Notes under the pieces: generated by a model
What the model saw: only the letters and a program-made list of their open reading frames with translations
The model's database searches: none
What the model was told of the DNA's origin: nothing
Program-made: the position numbers and the translations under genes
In this document: positions 25,989 to 35,235 of the stretch, piece by piece
Layout: every line of letters starts with the position of its first letter
Position numbering within the stretch: position 1 is the stretch's first letter
NCBI GenBank assembly: GCA_904419315.1
Contig: CAJFQY010000002.1
Coordinates: 65,333 to 129,332, forward strand
DNA from: Zongyangia gallinarum
GTDB lineage: Bacteria; Bacillota; Clostridia; Oscillospirales; Ruminococcaceae
DNA length: 64,000 bases
Direction of reading: 5' to 3'

Positions 25989-26570
25989 ATGAGTTTAGTC
26001 CCAATGGTAGTTGAACAGACCAATCGAGGAGAGCGTTCCTATGATATTTTTTCTCGCCTGCTGAACGATCGTATTGTTATGCTGTGCGAGGAGGTCAATG
26101 ACGCCAGTGCTAGCCTAGTAGTAGCCCAGCTTCTTTATCTGGAGGGGCAGGATCCTGATAAGGATATCAGCCTATATATCAACAGTCCTGGTGGTTCTGT
26201 TACCGCTGGCATGGCAATCTATGATACTATGAAATATATCAAGTGTGATGTCTCCACCATTTGCATGGGATTGGCGGCTTCTATGGGCGCATTTTTGTTG
26301 TGTTCTGGAACCAAAGGAAAACGTTTGGCCTTGCCCAACAGCGAGATCATGATCCATCAGCCTTCAGGCGGTGCTCAGGGGCAGGCTACAGATGTAAAGA
26401 TTCATGCGGAATGGATCATGCGGACAAAAGCTAAGTTGAATAAAATGATGGCGGAAGCTACAGGTCAGCCTCTGGAGGTAATCGAACGGGACACTGAGCG
26501 TGACAACTTTATGTCTGCAGAAGAAGCCGTGAAATACGGATTGGTCGACAGAGTGATTTATGAACGATAG
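25989..26570 (+). CDS. clpP: ATP-dependent Clp protease proteolytic subunit
   Basis: 193 residues. Catalytic triad visible: Ser in GLAASMGAFLL, His in MIHQPSGG, and Asp in IERDTERDNFMS. ATG at 25989 is chosen because GGAGG lies eight bases before it and overlaps the GTG at 25980. It forms the proteolytic barrel that works with ClpX, encoded 11 bases downstream. Confidence 0.97.
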   Translation: MSLVPMVVEQTNRGERSYDIFSRLLNDRIVMLCEEVNDASASLVVAQLLYLEGQDPDKDISLYINSPGGSVTAGMAIYDTMKYIKCDVSTICMGLAASMGAFLLCSGTKGKRLALPNSEIMIHQPSGGAQGQATDVKIHAEWIMRTKAKLNKMMAEATGQPLEVIERDTERDNFMSAEEAVKYGLVDRVIYER

Positions 26571-26581
26571 GTTGTGATACA

Positions 26582-27895
26582 ATGCCAAGAAACGACGATG
26601 GCAGAACGGTAAGGTGTTCTTTCTGTGGAAAAACCCAGGATCAAGTGCGGCGTTTAATTGCTGGACCTGGTGTTTATATCTGCAATGAGTGTATTGAACT
26701 GTGCCAGAGCGTAATGCAGGATGAGGGCTATGCTTCACGTCGATCAAAACCTGTGCGGGAAGAGATTGATATTACCATTCCAAAGCCACAGGAAATCAAG
26801 GCCATTTTAGATGAATATGTCATTGGTCAAGACGCAGCCAAGATTGCTTTGTCCATTGCCGTATATAATCATTATAAGCGGATATATTTCGGTGGAGAAG
26901 ATGGGGTAGAGCTACAGAAAAGTAATGTACTTCTGTTAGGACCTACTGGTGTCGGCAAAACACTGCTGGCTCAAACACTTGCCAAAATCCTCAATGTGCC
27001 TTTTGCAATCGCTGATGCCACTACATTGACAGAGGCAGGGTATGTGGGCGAGGACGTGGAGAATATACTGCTTCGGCTCATTCAGGCTGCCGATTTTGAT
27101 ATTGAAAAGGCTGAACGTGGCATCATCTATATCGATGAAATCGATAAAATCACAAGAAAAAGTGAAAATCCCTCCATCACCCGCGATGTCAGTGGTGAAG
27201 GAGTACAGCAGGCGCTTTTGAAAATTTTGGAAGGTACCATCTCTAATGTTCCACCTCAAGGGGGCCGTAAGCACCCACAGCAGGAATTCATTCAGATTGA
27301 CACCTCCAATATTCTCTTCATCTGTGGTGGTGCCTTTGAAGGAATTGATAAGATCATTGAGCGCCGTGTATCCACTTCTTCTTTGGGTTTTGGGGCCAAG
27401 ATTCGAACCAGCGCCGATAAGGAGACAGACAATCTCATTGCACAGGTCATTCCCCATGATCTGGTCAAATATGGGATGATCCCAGAATTGGTAGGACGTA
27501 TTCCTGTCATTACTACCCTCAATGCACTGGATGCACCTAGTTTGGTGCGGATTTTGTCCGAACCCAAAAATGCTGTAATTAAACAGTATAAACGCCTTTT
27601 TGAATTAGATGGAATTGACTTAGAGTTTGAGCCAGAGGCTTTACAGGCGATTGCGGATCAAGCGATTGAGAGTAAAACTGGTGCTCGTGGGTTGCGTACT
27701 ATTATGGAACGAGTCCTTCAACCCATTATGTTTGATTCCCCATCCGATGCCACGATTGAGGAAATCACAATTTCCAAGGCCTGTGTCGATGGAACGGGAG
27801 AACCCGATATATTGCGCAATCCCAATAAAAAGCCAATGAAACTACAATTGCCTTCAGACCGGGCAATGAAACCGAGAAAAGATTCTGTCAGCTAA
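26582..27895 (+). CDS. clpX: ATP-dependent Clp ATPase, ClpX
   Basis: 437 residues. N-terminal C4 zinc-binding domain (CSFCGKTQDQV ... CNECIELC), AAA+ core with Walker A GPTGVGKT, Walker B YIDEIDK and a sensor region, and the usual C-terminal lid domain (KTGARGLRTIME). It unfolds substrates for ClpP. A good terminator follows. Confidence 0.98.
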   Translation: MPRNDDGRTVRCSFCGKTQDQVRRLIAGPGVYICNECIELCQSVMQDEGYASRRSKPVREEIDITIPKPQEIKAILDEYVIGQDAAKIALSIAVYNHYKRIYFGGEDGVELQKSNVLLLGPTGVGKTLLAQTLAKILNVPFAIADATTLTEAGYVGEDVENILLRLIQAADFDIEKAERGIIYIDEIDKITRKSENPSITRDVSGEGVQQALLKILEGTISNVPPQGGRKHPQQEFIQIDTSNILFICGGAFEGIDKIIERRVSTSSLGFGAKIRTSADKETDNLIAQVIPHDLVKYGMIPELVGRIPVITTLNALDAPSLVRILSEPKNAVIKQYKRLFELDGIDLEFEPEALQAIADQAIESKTGARGLRTIMERVLQPIMFDSPSDATIEEITISKACVDGTGEPDILRNPNKKPMKLQLPSDRAMKPRKDSVS

Positions 27896-27913
27896 TCCAA
27901 ATATTGGATAGGA

Positions 27914-27939
27914 AAGCAGCCGCACACGGCTGCTTTTTC
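27914..27939 (+). terminator. Terminator of clpX
   Basis: AGCAGCCG / CGGCTGCT stem with loop CACA and a TTTTT tail. Confidence 0.9.
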
Positions 27940-28073
27940 TAAATAAAGAAGAAAATATGAAAAGACTTTGTGCGTATCAGGAAAAATATACAGGAAAAGT
28001 CTCTTTTGGACTGATGAGCCAATCATTTTGTTCAAAATTAGGGCAATTTGTATAAAAAGTAAACATTTTGCAC

Positions 28074-28102
28074 TTGAATTACACGATTTTTTTCTTTATA
28101 AT
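28074..28102 (+). promoter_or_regulatory. Promoter of lon
   Basis: TTGAAT (28074-28079), 17 bases, TATAAT (28097-28102). Confidence 0.75.
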
Positions 28103-28111
28103 GAATGTCAA

Positions 28112-28139
28112 TTGAAAAGGTAAATTTGAACCTTTTCAA
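28112..28139. promoter_or_regulatory. Dyad at the lon start site, candidate operator
   Basis: Perfect 10-bp arms TTGAAAAGGT and ACCTTTTCAA separated by eight bases, starting about ten bases after the -10 box. It matches neither CIRCE (TTAGCACTC-N9-GAGTGCTAA) nor the CtsR heptad repeat. It could act as DNA operator or as a 5' mRNA stem. Confidence 0.5.
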
Positions 28140-28166
28140 AAAGCTAGGAGAAAGCGAGGGAAGTTT

Positions 28167-30590
28167 ATGTACGAAATCGATGAAAACACAGTGAGAATGC
28201 CGATGCTGGCGCTCCGTGGACTTGTCCTTTTTCCTAACATGATCCTTCATTTTGACGTGGGAAGGGAAAAATCTATTGCAGCTTTAAAAAAGGCAATGGA
28301 TGACGACCAGTACATATATCTTGTTGCCCAAAAAGATATTCGCGATGATGATCCGCAAGACTATGAAATCTATAATGTAGGTGTCGTTGCGCAGATCCGG
28401 CAGATCCTCAAGATGCCGGGGGATAGTCTGCGGGTATTGGTAGAGGGCGTTTATCGCGGTCAAACTAAGGAGATTGTCTCGACATCCCCTTACCTTGAGG
28501 CGATTGTGGAGAAGATGCCTCTCACCCAAATGCCAAAGTCCAAGTCTGTCGCATGCCAGGCGAGAATGCGCACATTAAAAGAACTCTTTGAGGAATACTG
28601 CTATCTTTATGCCAAGGTGCCCAAAGAAATTATTCTCAATGTGATGGAAACAGAAGATCCTGTTTATCTGGTGGAATACATCGCTGGGAATATTATGCTG
28701 AAGGTAGAGCAGAAGCAAACAATATTGGAGCAATCCAGTGGGATGAAACGGTTAGATCTGCTCATTAAATATCTGGATCAGGAAAATAAAGTCCTCACTT
28801 TGGAGAAGGACATCTATGCCAAAGTGAAAGACCAAATTGATGAAAACCAGCGGGAGTACTATCTACGGGAGCAGATGCGTGCTATTTCTGAGGAGCTGGG
28901 AGAAACAGAAAATGTACAGGACGAGGTAGACGGCTATCAAAAGCGGATTGCCGCATTAGATGTAGACGATGAGAGCAAAGAAAAACTTTATAAAGAAGCT
29001 GATCGCCTCTATAAAATGCCTTCCAACTCCCATGAGGCGGCAGTGATCCGCTCGTGGCTCGATGTCTGCTTGGATTTGCCTTACAATACCAGAACGAAAG
29101 ATAAAATCGACATTGCAAAAGCCCAAAAGTTTTTGGATAAAGAGCACTACGGCCTCAAAAAAATCAAACAACGTATCTTGGAACTGTTGGCCGTTCGGGT
29201 TATGGCGCCAGATATCAAAGGACAGATTATTTGTCTGGTAGGCCCTCCAGGAGTGGGAAAGACTTCTATTGCCCGTTCCATAGCCCAAACTATGGGAAGA
29301 AAATATGCCCGAGTTTCCTTGGGAGGCATCCGGGATGAGTCTGATATCCGTGGACACCGTAAAACCTATATCGGCGCTATGCCTGGCAGAATTATCACTG
29401 CTTTGCAGCAGGCTGGTTCTCGTAATCCTCTCATCTTGTTGGATGAAATCGATAAAATGAGCAACGATTTCAGAGGAGATCCCTCTGCGGCCATGCTCGA
29501 GGTTCTTGACAGTGAACAAAATAACGCATTTCGGGATCACTATGTAGAGATCCCCTTTGATCTTAGCGGGGTGTTGTTCCTTACTACAGCCAATACGCTG
29601 GATACTATACCTGCGCCTCTTCTTGACCGTATGGAGGTCATTGAACTTCCCAGTTATACAAGAGAGGAAAAGTTCCAGATTGGAAAGCGTCACCTGGTTC
29701 CAAAACAGATGAAACGCCATGGACTCAACAGCAAGAACTTCCATATTTATGATGATGCCCTTTACGATTTGATTGATAACTACACACGGGAAGCCGGTGT
29801 CCGTAATCTGGAGCGGGTGATCGCTTCCCTCTGCCGAAAGGCGGATAAATGCTTGGTGGCTGGTGAAGTACAGAAGGTCAACATTCGAGATAAAAATATT
29901 GAAGAATTCCTTGGCGCTAAAAAGTTTAAGCCAGAAAAGATTTTGGAGACAGATGAAGTGGGGGTCGTCACTGGTCTCGCTTGGACCTCTGTGGGCGGTG
30001 AGACTATGCCCATCGAGGTTGCTGTTATGGATGGAAATGGCAAAATCGAGCTTACAGGTTCTTTAGGAGACGTGATGAAGGAGTCTGCCCATGCGGCAAT
30101 CAGCTATGTGCGCAGCCGGGCTGATGAGCTTCTCATTGAGCCTGACTTCTATAAAACGCGAGACATCCACATTCATGTGCCAGAAGGCGCGGTGCCAAAG
30201 GACGGTCCGTCGGCAGGTGTTACCATGTGTACTGCTATTGTATCCGCTCTGTCCAATACACCGGTACGCCGAGAGGTCGCAATGACCGGAGAAATTACCT
30301 TGCGTGGTCGGGTTCTACCCATCGGTGGTCTGAGGGAAAAAACGATGGCCGCCTATGCAGCAGGGGTAAAAACCGTAATTATTCCTCAGGACAATGTTCC
30401 CGATCTTGAGCAGGTAGATGATGTGGTCAAATCCTCTATCAAGTTTATTCCTGCCGCTAAAATAGATACCGTTTTAAACCATGCACTGATTAAAAATCCT
30501 GCTGTGGTTCAGCCTGATGACGATGGTTGCAAGACAGGTGTAAAACTTAACGAGAAAAAAGACATCAAAAATCGCTTTATTACCCAGTAA
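28167..30590 (+). CDS. lon: ATP-dependent protease Lon
   Basis: 807 residues. N-terminal LON substrate-binding domain (to about 200), coiled region, AAA+ domain with GPPGVGKTS and LLDEIDKM, and a C-terminal protease domain with the catalytic Ser in KDGPSAGVTM and the Lys about 40 residues later (REKTMAAYAAGV). It degrades misfolded and regulatory proteins. It heads the lon-engB-lysA unit, with AGGAG upstream. Confidence 0.98.
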   Translation: MYEIDENTVRMPMLALRGLVLFPNMILHFDVGREKSIAALKKAMDDDQYIYLVAQKDIRDDDPQDYEIYNVGVVAQIRQILKMPGDSLRVLVEGVYRGQTKEIVSTSPYLEAIVEKMPLTQMPKSKSVACQARMRTLKELFEEYCYLYAKVPKEIILNVMETEDPVYLVEYIAGNIMLKVEQKQTILEQSSGMKRLDLLIKYLDQENKVLTLEKDIYAKVKDQIDENQREYYLREQMRAISEELGETENVQDEVDGYQKRIAALDVDDESKEKLYKEADRLYKMPSNSHEAAVIRSWLDVCLDLPYNTRTKDKIDIAKAQKFLDKEHYGLKKIKQRILELLAVRVMAPDIKGQIICLVGPPGVGKTSIARSIAQTMGRKYARVSLGGIRDESDIRGHRKTYIGAMPGRIITALQQAGSRNPLILLDEIDKMSNDFRGDPSAAMLEVLDSEQNNAFRDHYVEIPFDLSGVLFLTTANTLDTIPAPLLDRMEVIELPSYTREEKFQIGKRHLVPKQMKRHGLNSKNFHIYDDALYDLIDNYTREAGVRNLERVIASLCRKADKCLVAGEVQKVNIRDKNIEEFLGAKKFKPEKILETDEVGVVTGLAWTSVGGETMPIEVAVMDGNGKIELTGSLGDVMKESAHAAISYVRSRADELLIEPDFYKTRDIHIHVPEGAVPKDGPSAGVTMCTAIVSALSNTPVRREVAMTGEITLRGRVLPIGGLREKTMAAYAAGVKTVIIPQDNVPDLEQVDDVVKSSIKFIPAAKIDTVLNHALIKNPAVVQPDDDGCKTGVKLNEKKDIKNRFITQ

Positions 30591-30609
30591 AGAGAGCAAA
30601 GGAGACAGT

Positions 30610-31212
30610 ATGAATTATCACGCCATAGAGTTTGAAACATCTTTTGGTCTGCTTTCTCAATTGCCCCCTTCGACCATGACGGAGATTGCTTTTTCCGGTC
30701 GTTCTAATGTAGGAAAATCTACATTAATTAATAAAATTTTTAATCGAAAGACTCTGGCCAAAGTGAGTTCTGTTCCGGGAAAAACTAAAACGATCAATTT
30801 TTTCAAGGGAGATAATGTTCGTTTTGTGGATCTTCCTGGATATGGTTTTGCAAAGGTATCAAAATCAGAAAAAAGAAGATGGGCTGAGTTAATGGAGGGG
30901 TATTTTAATACCGAACGGGATATTGCCCTGGTCTTTCAGCTTATCGATATGCGTCATCCTCCCACGCAGGATGATCTGATGATGCTTCATTTTCTAATTG
31001 AGAGTGAAATCCCTTTCGTCATCATTTTGACAAAGTCTGACAAGCTTAGCAAATCCCAAAAGGAAGAACGGTTGGCAGCGCTCCAAGAAGAAATCCCTTA
31101 TGCCGACCAAATCACCATGATTCCCTTTTCTTCTGTAAAGGGCGATGGCGTTGAAGATATTAAGGCAATTATTGACGACATTGCGGATGAAATTGCCGAA
31201 GTAGGGGAATAG
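30610..31212 (+). CDS. engB: Ribosome biogenesis GTP-binding protein YsxC/EngB
   Basis: 200 residues. G1 in SGRSNVGKST, switch region TPGKTKTI-like (VPGKTKTINFF), G3 DLPGYGFAKV, G4 TKSDK. Needed for 50S subunit maturation. lon-engB adjacency is widely conserved. AAAGGAG precedes the ATG. Confidence 0.97.
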   Translation: MNYHAIEFETSFGLLSQLPPSTMTEIAFSGRSNVGKSTLINKIFNRKTLAKVSSVPGKTKTINFFKGDNVRFVDLPGYGFAKVSKSEKRRWAELMEGYFNTERDIALVFQLIDMRHPPTQDDLMMLHFLIESEIPFVIILTKSDKLSKSQKEERLAALQEEIPYADQITMIPFSSVKGDGVEDIKAIIDDIADEIAEVGE

Positions 31213-31249
31213 GCATCAAAAGATATTGAAGACAAAGGAGAAATGCGAC

Positions 31250-32548
31250 GTGTTTATTTCAGATTGCTTGGGAATTAATGAGGCCGGACACCTGACCATT
31301 GGGGGAGTGGATACCATTATGCTGGCCGAAAAATATGGTACCCCTCTGTATGTGATGGATGAAGATAATATCCGGCGAAGCTGTAGCCTTTACAAAAAAT
31401 CCATCGACAAATATTACGATGGACAGGGACTTGTCACCTATGCCAGCAAAGCTTTCTGCTGTAAAGAAATTTGTAAGGTAGCAGCTTCAGAAGGCTTGGG
31501 CCTTGATGTAGTATCTGCTGGAGAGCTTTACACGGCGCATGAGGCCGGATTTCCTATGGAGAAGGTGTTCTTCCATGGCAATAACAAGACAATGGAAGAA
31601 TTGACACTGGCTTTGGAATATGGCGTAGGACGTATTGTGGTCGATAATCTGACAGAACTAGCGTTTCTCAATACTTTGGCCCGTTCACAAGGAAAGACGG
31701 CGAATATCTTTTTCCGCATCAAACCTGGTATTGATGCTCATACCCATGATTTTGTACGTACTGGGCAGATTGATAGCAAATTCGGCCTTGCGCTCGAGAC
31801 GGGCGAAGCCATGGAAGCAGTAAAAGAGGCTCTCGGTTACGAAAATATCTGCCTGAAAGGTCTGCATTGTCACATAGGTTCTCAAATTTTCGATATTGAA
31901 CCCTTCGAACATGCGGCTCAGGTTATGCTTGGTTTTATCGCCCAAATCAAGACAGAGACTGGCTATGAAATAGGGGAGCTAAACTTAGGCGGCGGATTCG
32001 GTATTAAATATATTACCGAACATGATCCTGTAGCGTATGATAACTATATGCAAAAGGTTTCTGTCGTCGTTAACAACACCTGCAAAGATCTTGCAATCAA
32101 GCGGCCGTTCATTATTATCGAGCCTGGACGTTCCATTGCAGGGCCGGCTGGCATCACCCTTTATACTGTAGGTGCTGTAAAGGAGATTCCCCATATCCGT
32201 ACTTATGTTTCGATTGATGGAGGAATGACCGACAATCCACGGTATGCATTGTATCAATCTGAATATGAGTGTCTGGTGGCAAGCCGTGCTGGTGAGCCCA
32301 GAGAAAAAATTGTCACCATTGCTGGTAAATGTTGCGAAAGCGGCGATCTCATCGGGGAAGGAATGCATATTCAGGATGTGAAACCCGGTGATATCATTGC
32401 TGTTTTGGCTACTGGTGCTTATAATTACTCAATGTCTTCTAACTATAATCGAATTCCTAAACCCGCTGTCATCTTTGTCAAAGGCGGTAAAGACCGGCTA
32501 GTGGTGAAACGAGAAACCTTGGAAGATATTATCCGCAACGATCTGTAG
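31250..32548 (+). CDS. lysA: Diaminopimelate decarboxylase
   Basis: 432 residues if started at GTG 31250, which has AAAGGAG nine bases upstream; an in-frame TTG at 31226 lies before that site. The PLP lysine is in VTYASKAFCCKEI and the dimer-interface Cys-containing motif is in AGKCCESGDLI. GLHCHIGSQIF and LNLGGGFGIKY bind PLP phosphate. It makes lysine from meso-diaminopimelate. Confidence 0.95.
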   Translation: MFISDCLGINEAGHLTIGGVDTIMLAEKYGTPLYVMDEDNIRRSCSLYKKSIDKYYDGQGLVTYASKAFCCKEICKVAASEGLGLDVVSAGELYTAHEAGFPMEKVFFHGNNKTMEELTLALEYGVGRIVVDNLTELAFLNTLARSQGKTANIFFRIKPGIDAHTHDFVRTGQIDSKFGLALETGEAMEAVKEALGYENICLKGLHCHIGSQIFDIEPFEHAAQVMLGFIAQIKTETGYEIGELNLGGGFGIKYITEHDPVAYDNYMQKVSVVVNNTCKDLAIKRPFIIIEPGRSIAGPAGITLYTVGAVKEIPHIRTYVSIDGGMTDNPRYALYQSEYECLVASRAGEPREKIVTIAGKCCESGDLIGEGMHIQDVKPGDIIAVLATGAYNYSMSSNYNRIPKPAVIFVKGGKDRLVVKRETLEDIIRNDL

Positions 32549-32566
32549 GGTAGTTTTTATGACTCT

Positions 32567-32596
32567 AGCGCATCGGAAGGAACCGGTGCGCTTTTC
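32567..32596 (+). terminator. Terminator of lysA
   Basis: AGCGCATCGG pairs with CCGGTGCGCT (one G-U) around six bases, followed by TTTTC. Confidence 0.8.
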
Positions 32597-32687
32597 TCTG
32601 TCTATTTTTATATATAATCATTTACTTTTTCAGTTCAGTGTGGTAAACTATGAATAGACCTATCATGTGTAATTCGGAGGAAGGCAT

Positions 32688-32981
32688 ATGAACAGCAAAC
32701 TGAAAGATATGAATGTGGATTATCTCTTCAAAGCGATTTTGTCTTTGGAAACTCTGGAGGAATGTTATAATTTTTTTGAGGATCTATGCACTGTTCCTGA
32801 GTTAAAGGCTTTGTCACAGCGGCTGCATGTAGCTAAAATGTTGGAAGAGCGCCATGTATATAGTGATATTGTCAATGAGACTGGCGCCAGTACGGCGACC
32901 ATCAGCCGTGTGAATCGTTCCCTCAACTATGGTTGTGACGGTTATCGGGTGGTTTTTGAAAGACTGAAGGATGAAAAATAA
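32688..32981 (+). CDS. YerC/YecD family TrpR-like regulator
   Basis: 97 residues of the TrpR/YerC family: an all-helical DNA-binding protein with CTVPELKALSQRLHVAKML and the helix-turn-helix region ETGASTATISRVNRSL. YerC proteins are Trp-repressor-like but their effector is not established. GGAGG precedes the ATG, and the stop codon overlaps the next start (TAATG). Confidence 0.9.
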   Translation: MNSKLKDMNVDYLFKAILSLETLEECYNFFEDLCTVPELKALSQRLHVAKMLEERHVYSDIVNETGASTATISRVNRSLNYGCDGYRVVFERLKDEK

Positions 32982-33724
32982 TGGCGTATCATTGTTTTGC
33001 GGCCTATTATGATCGGCTGACCTGGGATGTAGATTATCCGGGGAGAGCACAGTATTTTCAGGCATTGCTGCAAAAATATCACCGTGGCAAGGTCGAGCTT
33101 TTGCTCGACCTTGCCTGCGGTACAGGCAGCTTATCTCTCGAATTAGCTCGTCTCGGCTATGATGTTATTGCTGTAGATGGTTCTGAGGATATGCTTTCAC
33201 AGGCCATGGAAAAGAACGATGGGAGTTATCCCATTCTCTTTTTATGCCAGCAGATGGAGGATTTGGATCTTTACGGTACGATTGATGCTGCAGTTTGTGC
33301 TTTGGACAGCATTAATCATGTGACAGACCCAAAGACGGTTCTAAAAATTTTTCAAAGGGTATCCCTTTTTATGAATCCCGGCGGCATCTTTCTTTTTGAT
33401 GTCAACACACCTTATAAACATCGGGAAATACTCTCTGACTCTACCTTTGTCTATGAAGACGATGATCTATATTGTGTATGGCAAAATGGGCCAGCGGATC
33501 AGGAAGATTGTGTGGAAATCACACTAGATTTCTTTTCCTGGAACGGTGAGAACTATGATCGGGAATCTGAGTCTCTCAAGGAGCGTGCCTATGCTCCGGA
33601 ATTACTGACAGAATGGCTGCGGGAATCCGGTATGGAGGTACTGGCAATTTATGGAGATGATACTTTTCAAGCGCCAGTAGAAAATACCCAACGGCTTATA
33701 TTTGTAACAAGAAAGAGTGAATAA
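32981..33724 (+). CDS. Class I SAM-dependent methyltransferase
   Basis: 247 residues. SAM-binding motif I LLDLACGTGSLSLEL near residue 40, motif II VIAVDGSEDML, then AAVCALDSINHV. Downstream beta strands match small-molecule or unknown-substrate methyltransferases. Start codon overlaps the stop of the YerC gene, so both are coupled. Confidence 0.9.
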   Translation: MAYHCFAAYYDRLTWDVDYPGRAQYFQALLQKYHRGKVELLLDLACGTGSLSLELARLGYDVIAVDGSEDMLSQAMEKNDGSYPILFLCQQMEDLDLYGTIDAAVCALDSINHVTDPKTVLKIFQRVSLFMNPGGIFLFDVNTPYKHREILSDSTFVYEDDDLYCVWQNGPADQEDCVEITLDFFSWNGENYDRESESLKERAYAPELLTEWLRESGMEVLAIYGDDTFQAPVENTQRLIFVTRKSE

Positions 33725-33727
33725 TGT

Positions 33728-34603
33728 ATGGGAAAATTAGTGCGGGCATTGAGCAAAGACGGCGGAATTTCTTGTATTGCCATTGATTCCACCGATATCG
33801 TTGCAAGGGCTGAGCGTATCCATCAGACCAGTGCTGTTGTTACAGCGGGATTGGGGCGTTTGCTAACGGCTGCATCTATTATGGGTTCTATGCTAAAAGA
33901 TAAAGAAAATTCTATTACCTTACGGGTAGCAGGCGATGGCCCAGTTGGCGCGCTGATCGCAGTAACTGACGGTGAAGGCAATGTGAGGGGATATCCAGTC
34001 AATCCTATCGTTGAATTACCCCTTAACCAATATGGTAAGCTGGATGTGGGAGGTGCTGTAGGGAAAGGTGTTCTTCATGTAATCAAAGATCTAGGAATGA
34101 AAGACCCTTATGTTGGGCAAGTGCCTCTCATCTCTGGAGAAATTGCAGAAGACATTACCAGCTATTACGCCGTCAGCGAACAAATTCCCACCGTCTGTGG
34201 GCTTGGCGTACTTGTCAATACGGACCTAACTGTACTTTCCGCTGGAGGATATCTTATACAGCTTATGCCTGGGGTAGGAGAGGAGACCATTTCTGAATTA
34301 GAAGAAAATGTCAAGAAAATGCCTCCGGTATCCCAAATGCTTCATGAAGGGTTAACACCTCAACAGATCATCGAAAAAGCCTTAGACGGCTTTGAGCCAA
34401 ACATATTAGAAGAAAAAGAGGTTTCCTACAAATGCGATTGTAGTAGAGAGCGGGTAGAACGTGCCCTGCTTTCTCTTGGAAAAAAAGAACTGCAAAAAAT
34501 GTCAGAGGAAGATAAGGTCACAGAGGTTGGTTGTCATTTTTGTAGTAAAAAATATCGATTCAATCAAAAAGAAATAAAAACTTTGATGGCGAGAGCAAAG
34601 TAA
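33728..34603 (+). CDS. hslO: Hsp33 redox-regulated chaperone
   Basis: 291 residues. N-terminal Hsp33 fold (GPVGALIAVTDGEGNVRGYP) and the C-terminal redox-switch zinc site CDCS ... GCHFCSKKY (C-x-C and C-x2-C). It becomes an active holdase when the cysteines are oxidised. It starts three bases after the methyltransferase gene. Confidence 0.96.
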   Translation: MGKLVRALSKDGGISCIAIDSTDIVARAERIHQTSAVVTAGLGRLLTAASIMGSMLKDKENSITLRVAGDGPVGALIAVTDGEGNVRGYPVNPIVELPLNQYGKLDVGGAVGKGVLHVIKDLGMKDPYVGQVPLISGEIAEDITSYYAVSEQIPTVCGLGVLVNTDLTVLSAGGYLIQLMPGVGEETISELEENVKKMPPVSQMLHEGLTPQQIIEKALDGFEPNILEEKEVSYKCDCSRERVERALLSLGKKELQKMSEEDKVTEVGCHFCSKKYRFNQKEIKTLMARAK

Positions 34604-34623
34604 TATATCAACTTATAAAAAGC

Positions 34624-34652
34624 TTGACATTTTTGGGGGAATCATGTAGAAT
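34624..34652 (+). promoter_or_regulatory. Promoter of the tRNA operon
   Basis: TTGACA (34624-34629), 17 bases, TAGAAT (34647-34652). Confidence 0.8.
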
Positions 34653-34653
34653 T

Positions 34654-34693
34654 AATTTCGCTGCTTGTGTTTTGGATAATTTGCAGCGAAATT
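34654..34693 (+). promoter_or_regulatory. Leader hairpin of the tRNA precursor
   Basis: Arms AATTTCGCTGC and GCAGCGAAATT are perfectly complementary around an 18-base loop and end two bases before tRNA-Val, enclosing nearly the whole 5' leader. Confidence 0.6.
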
Positions 34694-34695
34694 GT

Positions 34696-34771
34696 GGGAG
34701 CATAGCTCAGCTGGGAGAGCACCTGCCTTACAAGCAGGGGGTCACAGGTTCGAGCCCTGTTGTTCCCACCA
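34696..34771 (+). tRNA. tRNA-Val (TAC)
   Basis: Cloverleaf with acceptor GGGAGCA/TGTTCCC, anticodon TAC in CTTACAA, T-arm ACAGGTTCGAGCCCTGT and encoded CCA. Confidence 0.97.
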
Positions 34772-34774
34772 AAT

Positions 34775-34851
34775 GGCCCGGTAGTTCAGTTGGTTAGAAC
34801 GCTAGCCTGTCACGCTAGAGGTCGTGGGTTCGAGCCCCATCCGGGTCGCCA
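34775..34851 (+). tRNA. tRNA-Asp (GTC)
   Basis: Acceptor GGCCCGG/CCGGGTC (one G-U pair), anticodon GTC in CTGTCAC, encoded CCA. Separated by three bases from tRNA-Val. Confidence 0.97.
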
Positions 34852-34857
34852 ATGGAT

Positions 34858-34933
<76 letters not shown>

Positions 34934-34937
34934 TCCT

Positions 34938-35013
34938 GCGGGTTTAGCTCATCTGGTAGAGCGCCACCTTGCCAAGGTGGAGGTAGCGAGTTCGAGCCTC
35001 GTAACCCGCTCCA
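34938..35013 (+). tRNA. tRNA-Gly (GCC)
   Basis: Acceptor GCGGGTT/AACCCGC, anticodon GCC in TTGCCAA, T-arm CGAGTTCGAGCCTCG, encoded CCA. Confidence 0.97.
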
Positions 35014-35018
35014 TATAA

Positions 35019-35093
<75 letters not shown>

Positions 35094-35131
35094 AAGAAAA
35101 CACCCCTGAAAGTTCAGGGGTGTTTTCTTTT
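35094..35131 (+). terminator. Terminator of the tRNA operon
   Basis: A 15- to 17-bp stem with core ACACCCCTGAA / TTCAGGGGTGT and outer A/T runs, immediately after the tRNA-Cys CCA. Confidence 0.92.
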
Positions 35132-35235
35132 GTCCTTACCTAGATTTCATACATCAAATCATGTATAATTAAAGTCTATTATCTTCATCAATAAATCGTA
35201 TGATAATTGAATTGCTTTCAAAAGGGGGTGTAGAT

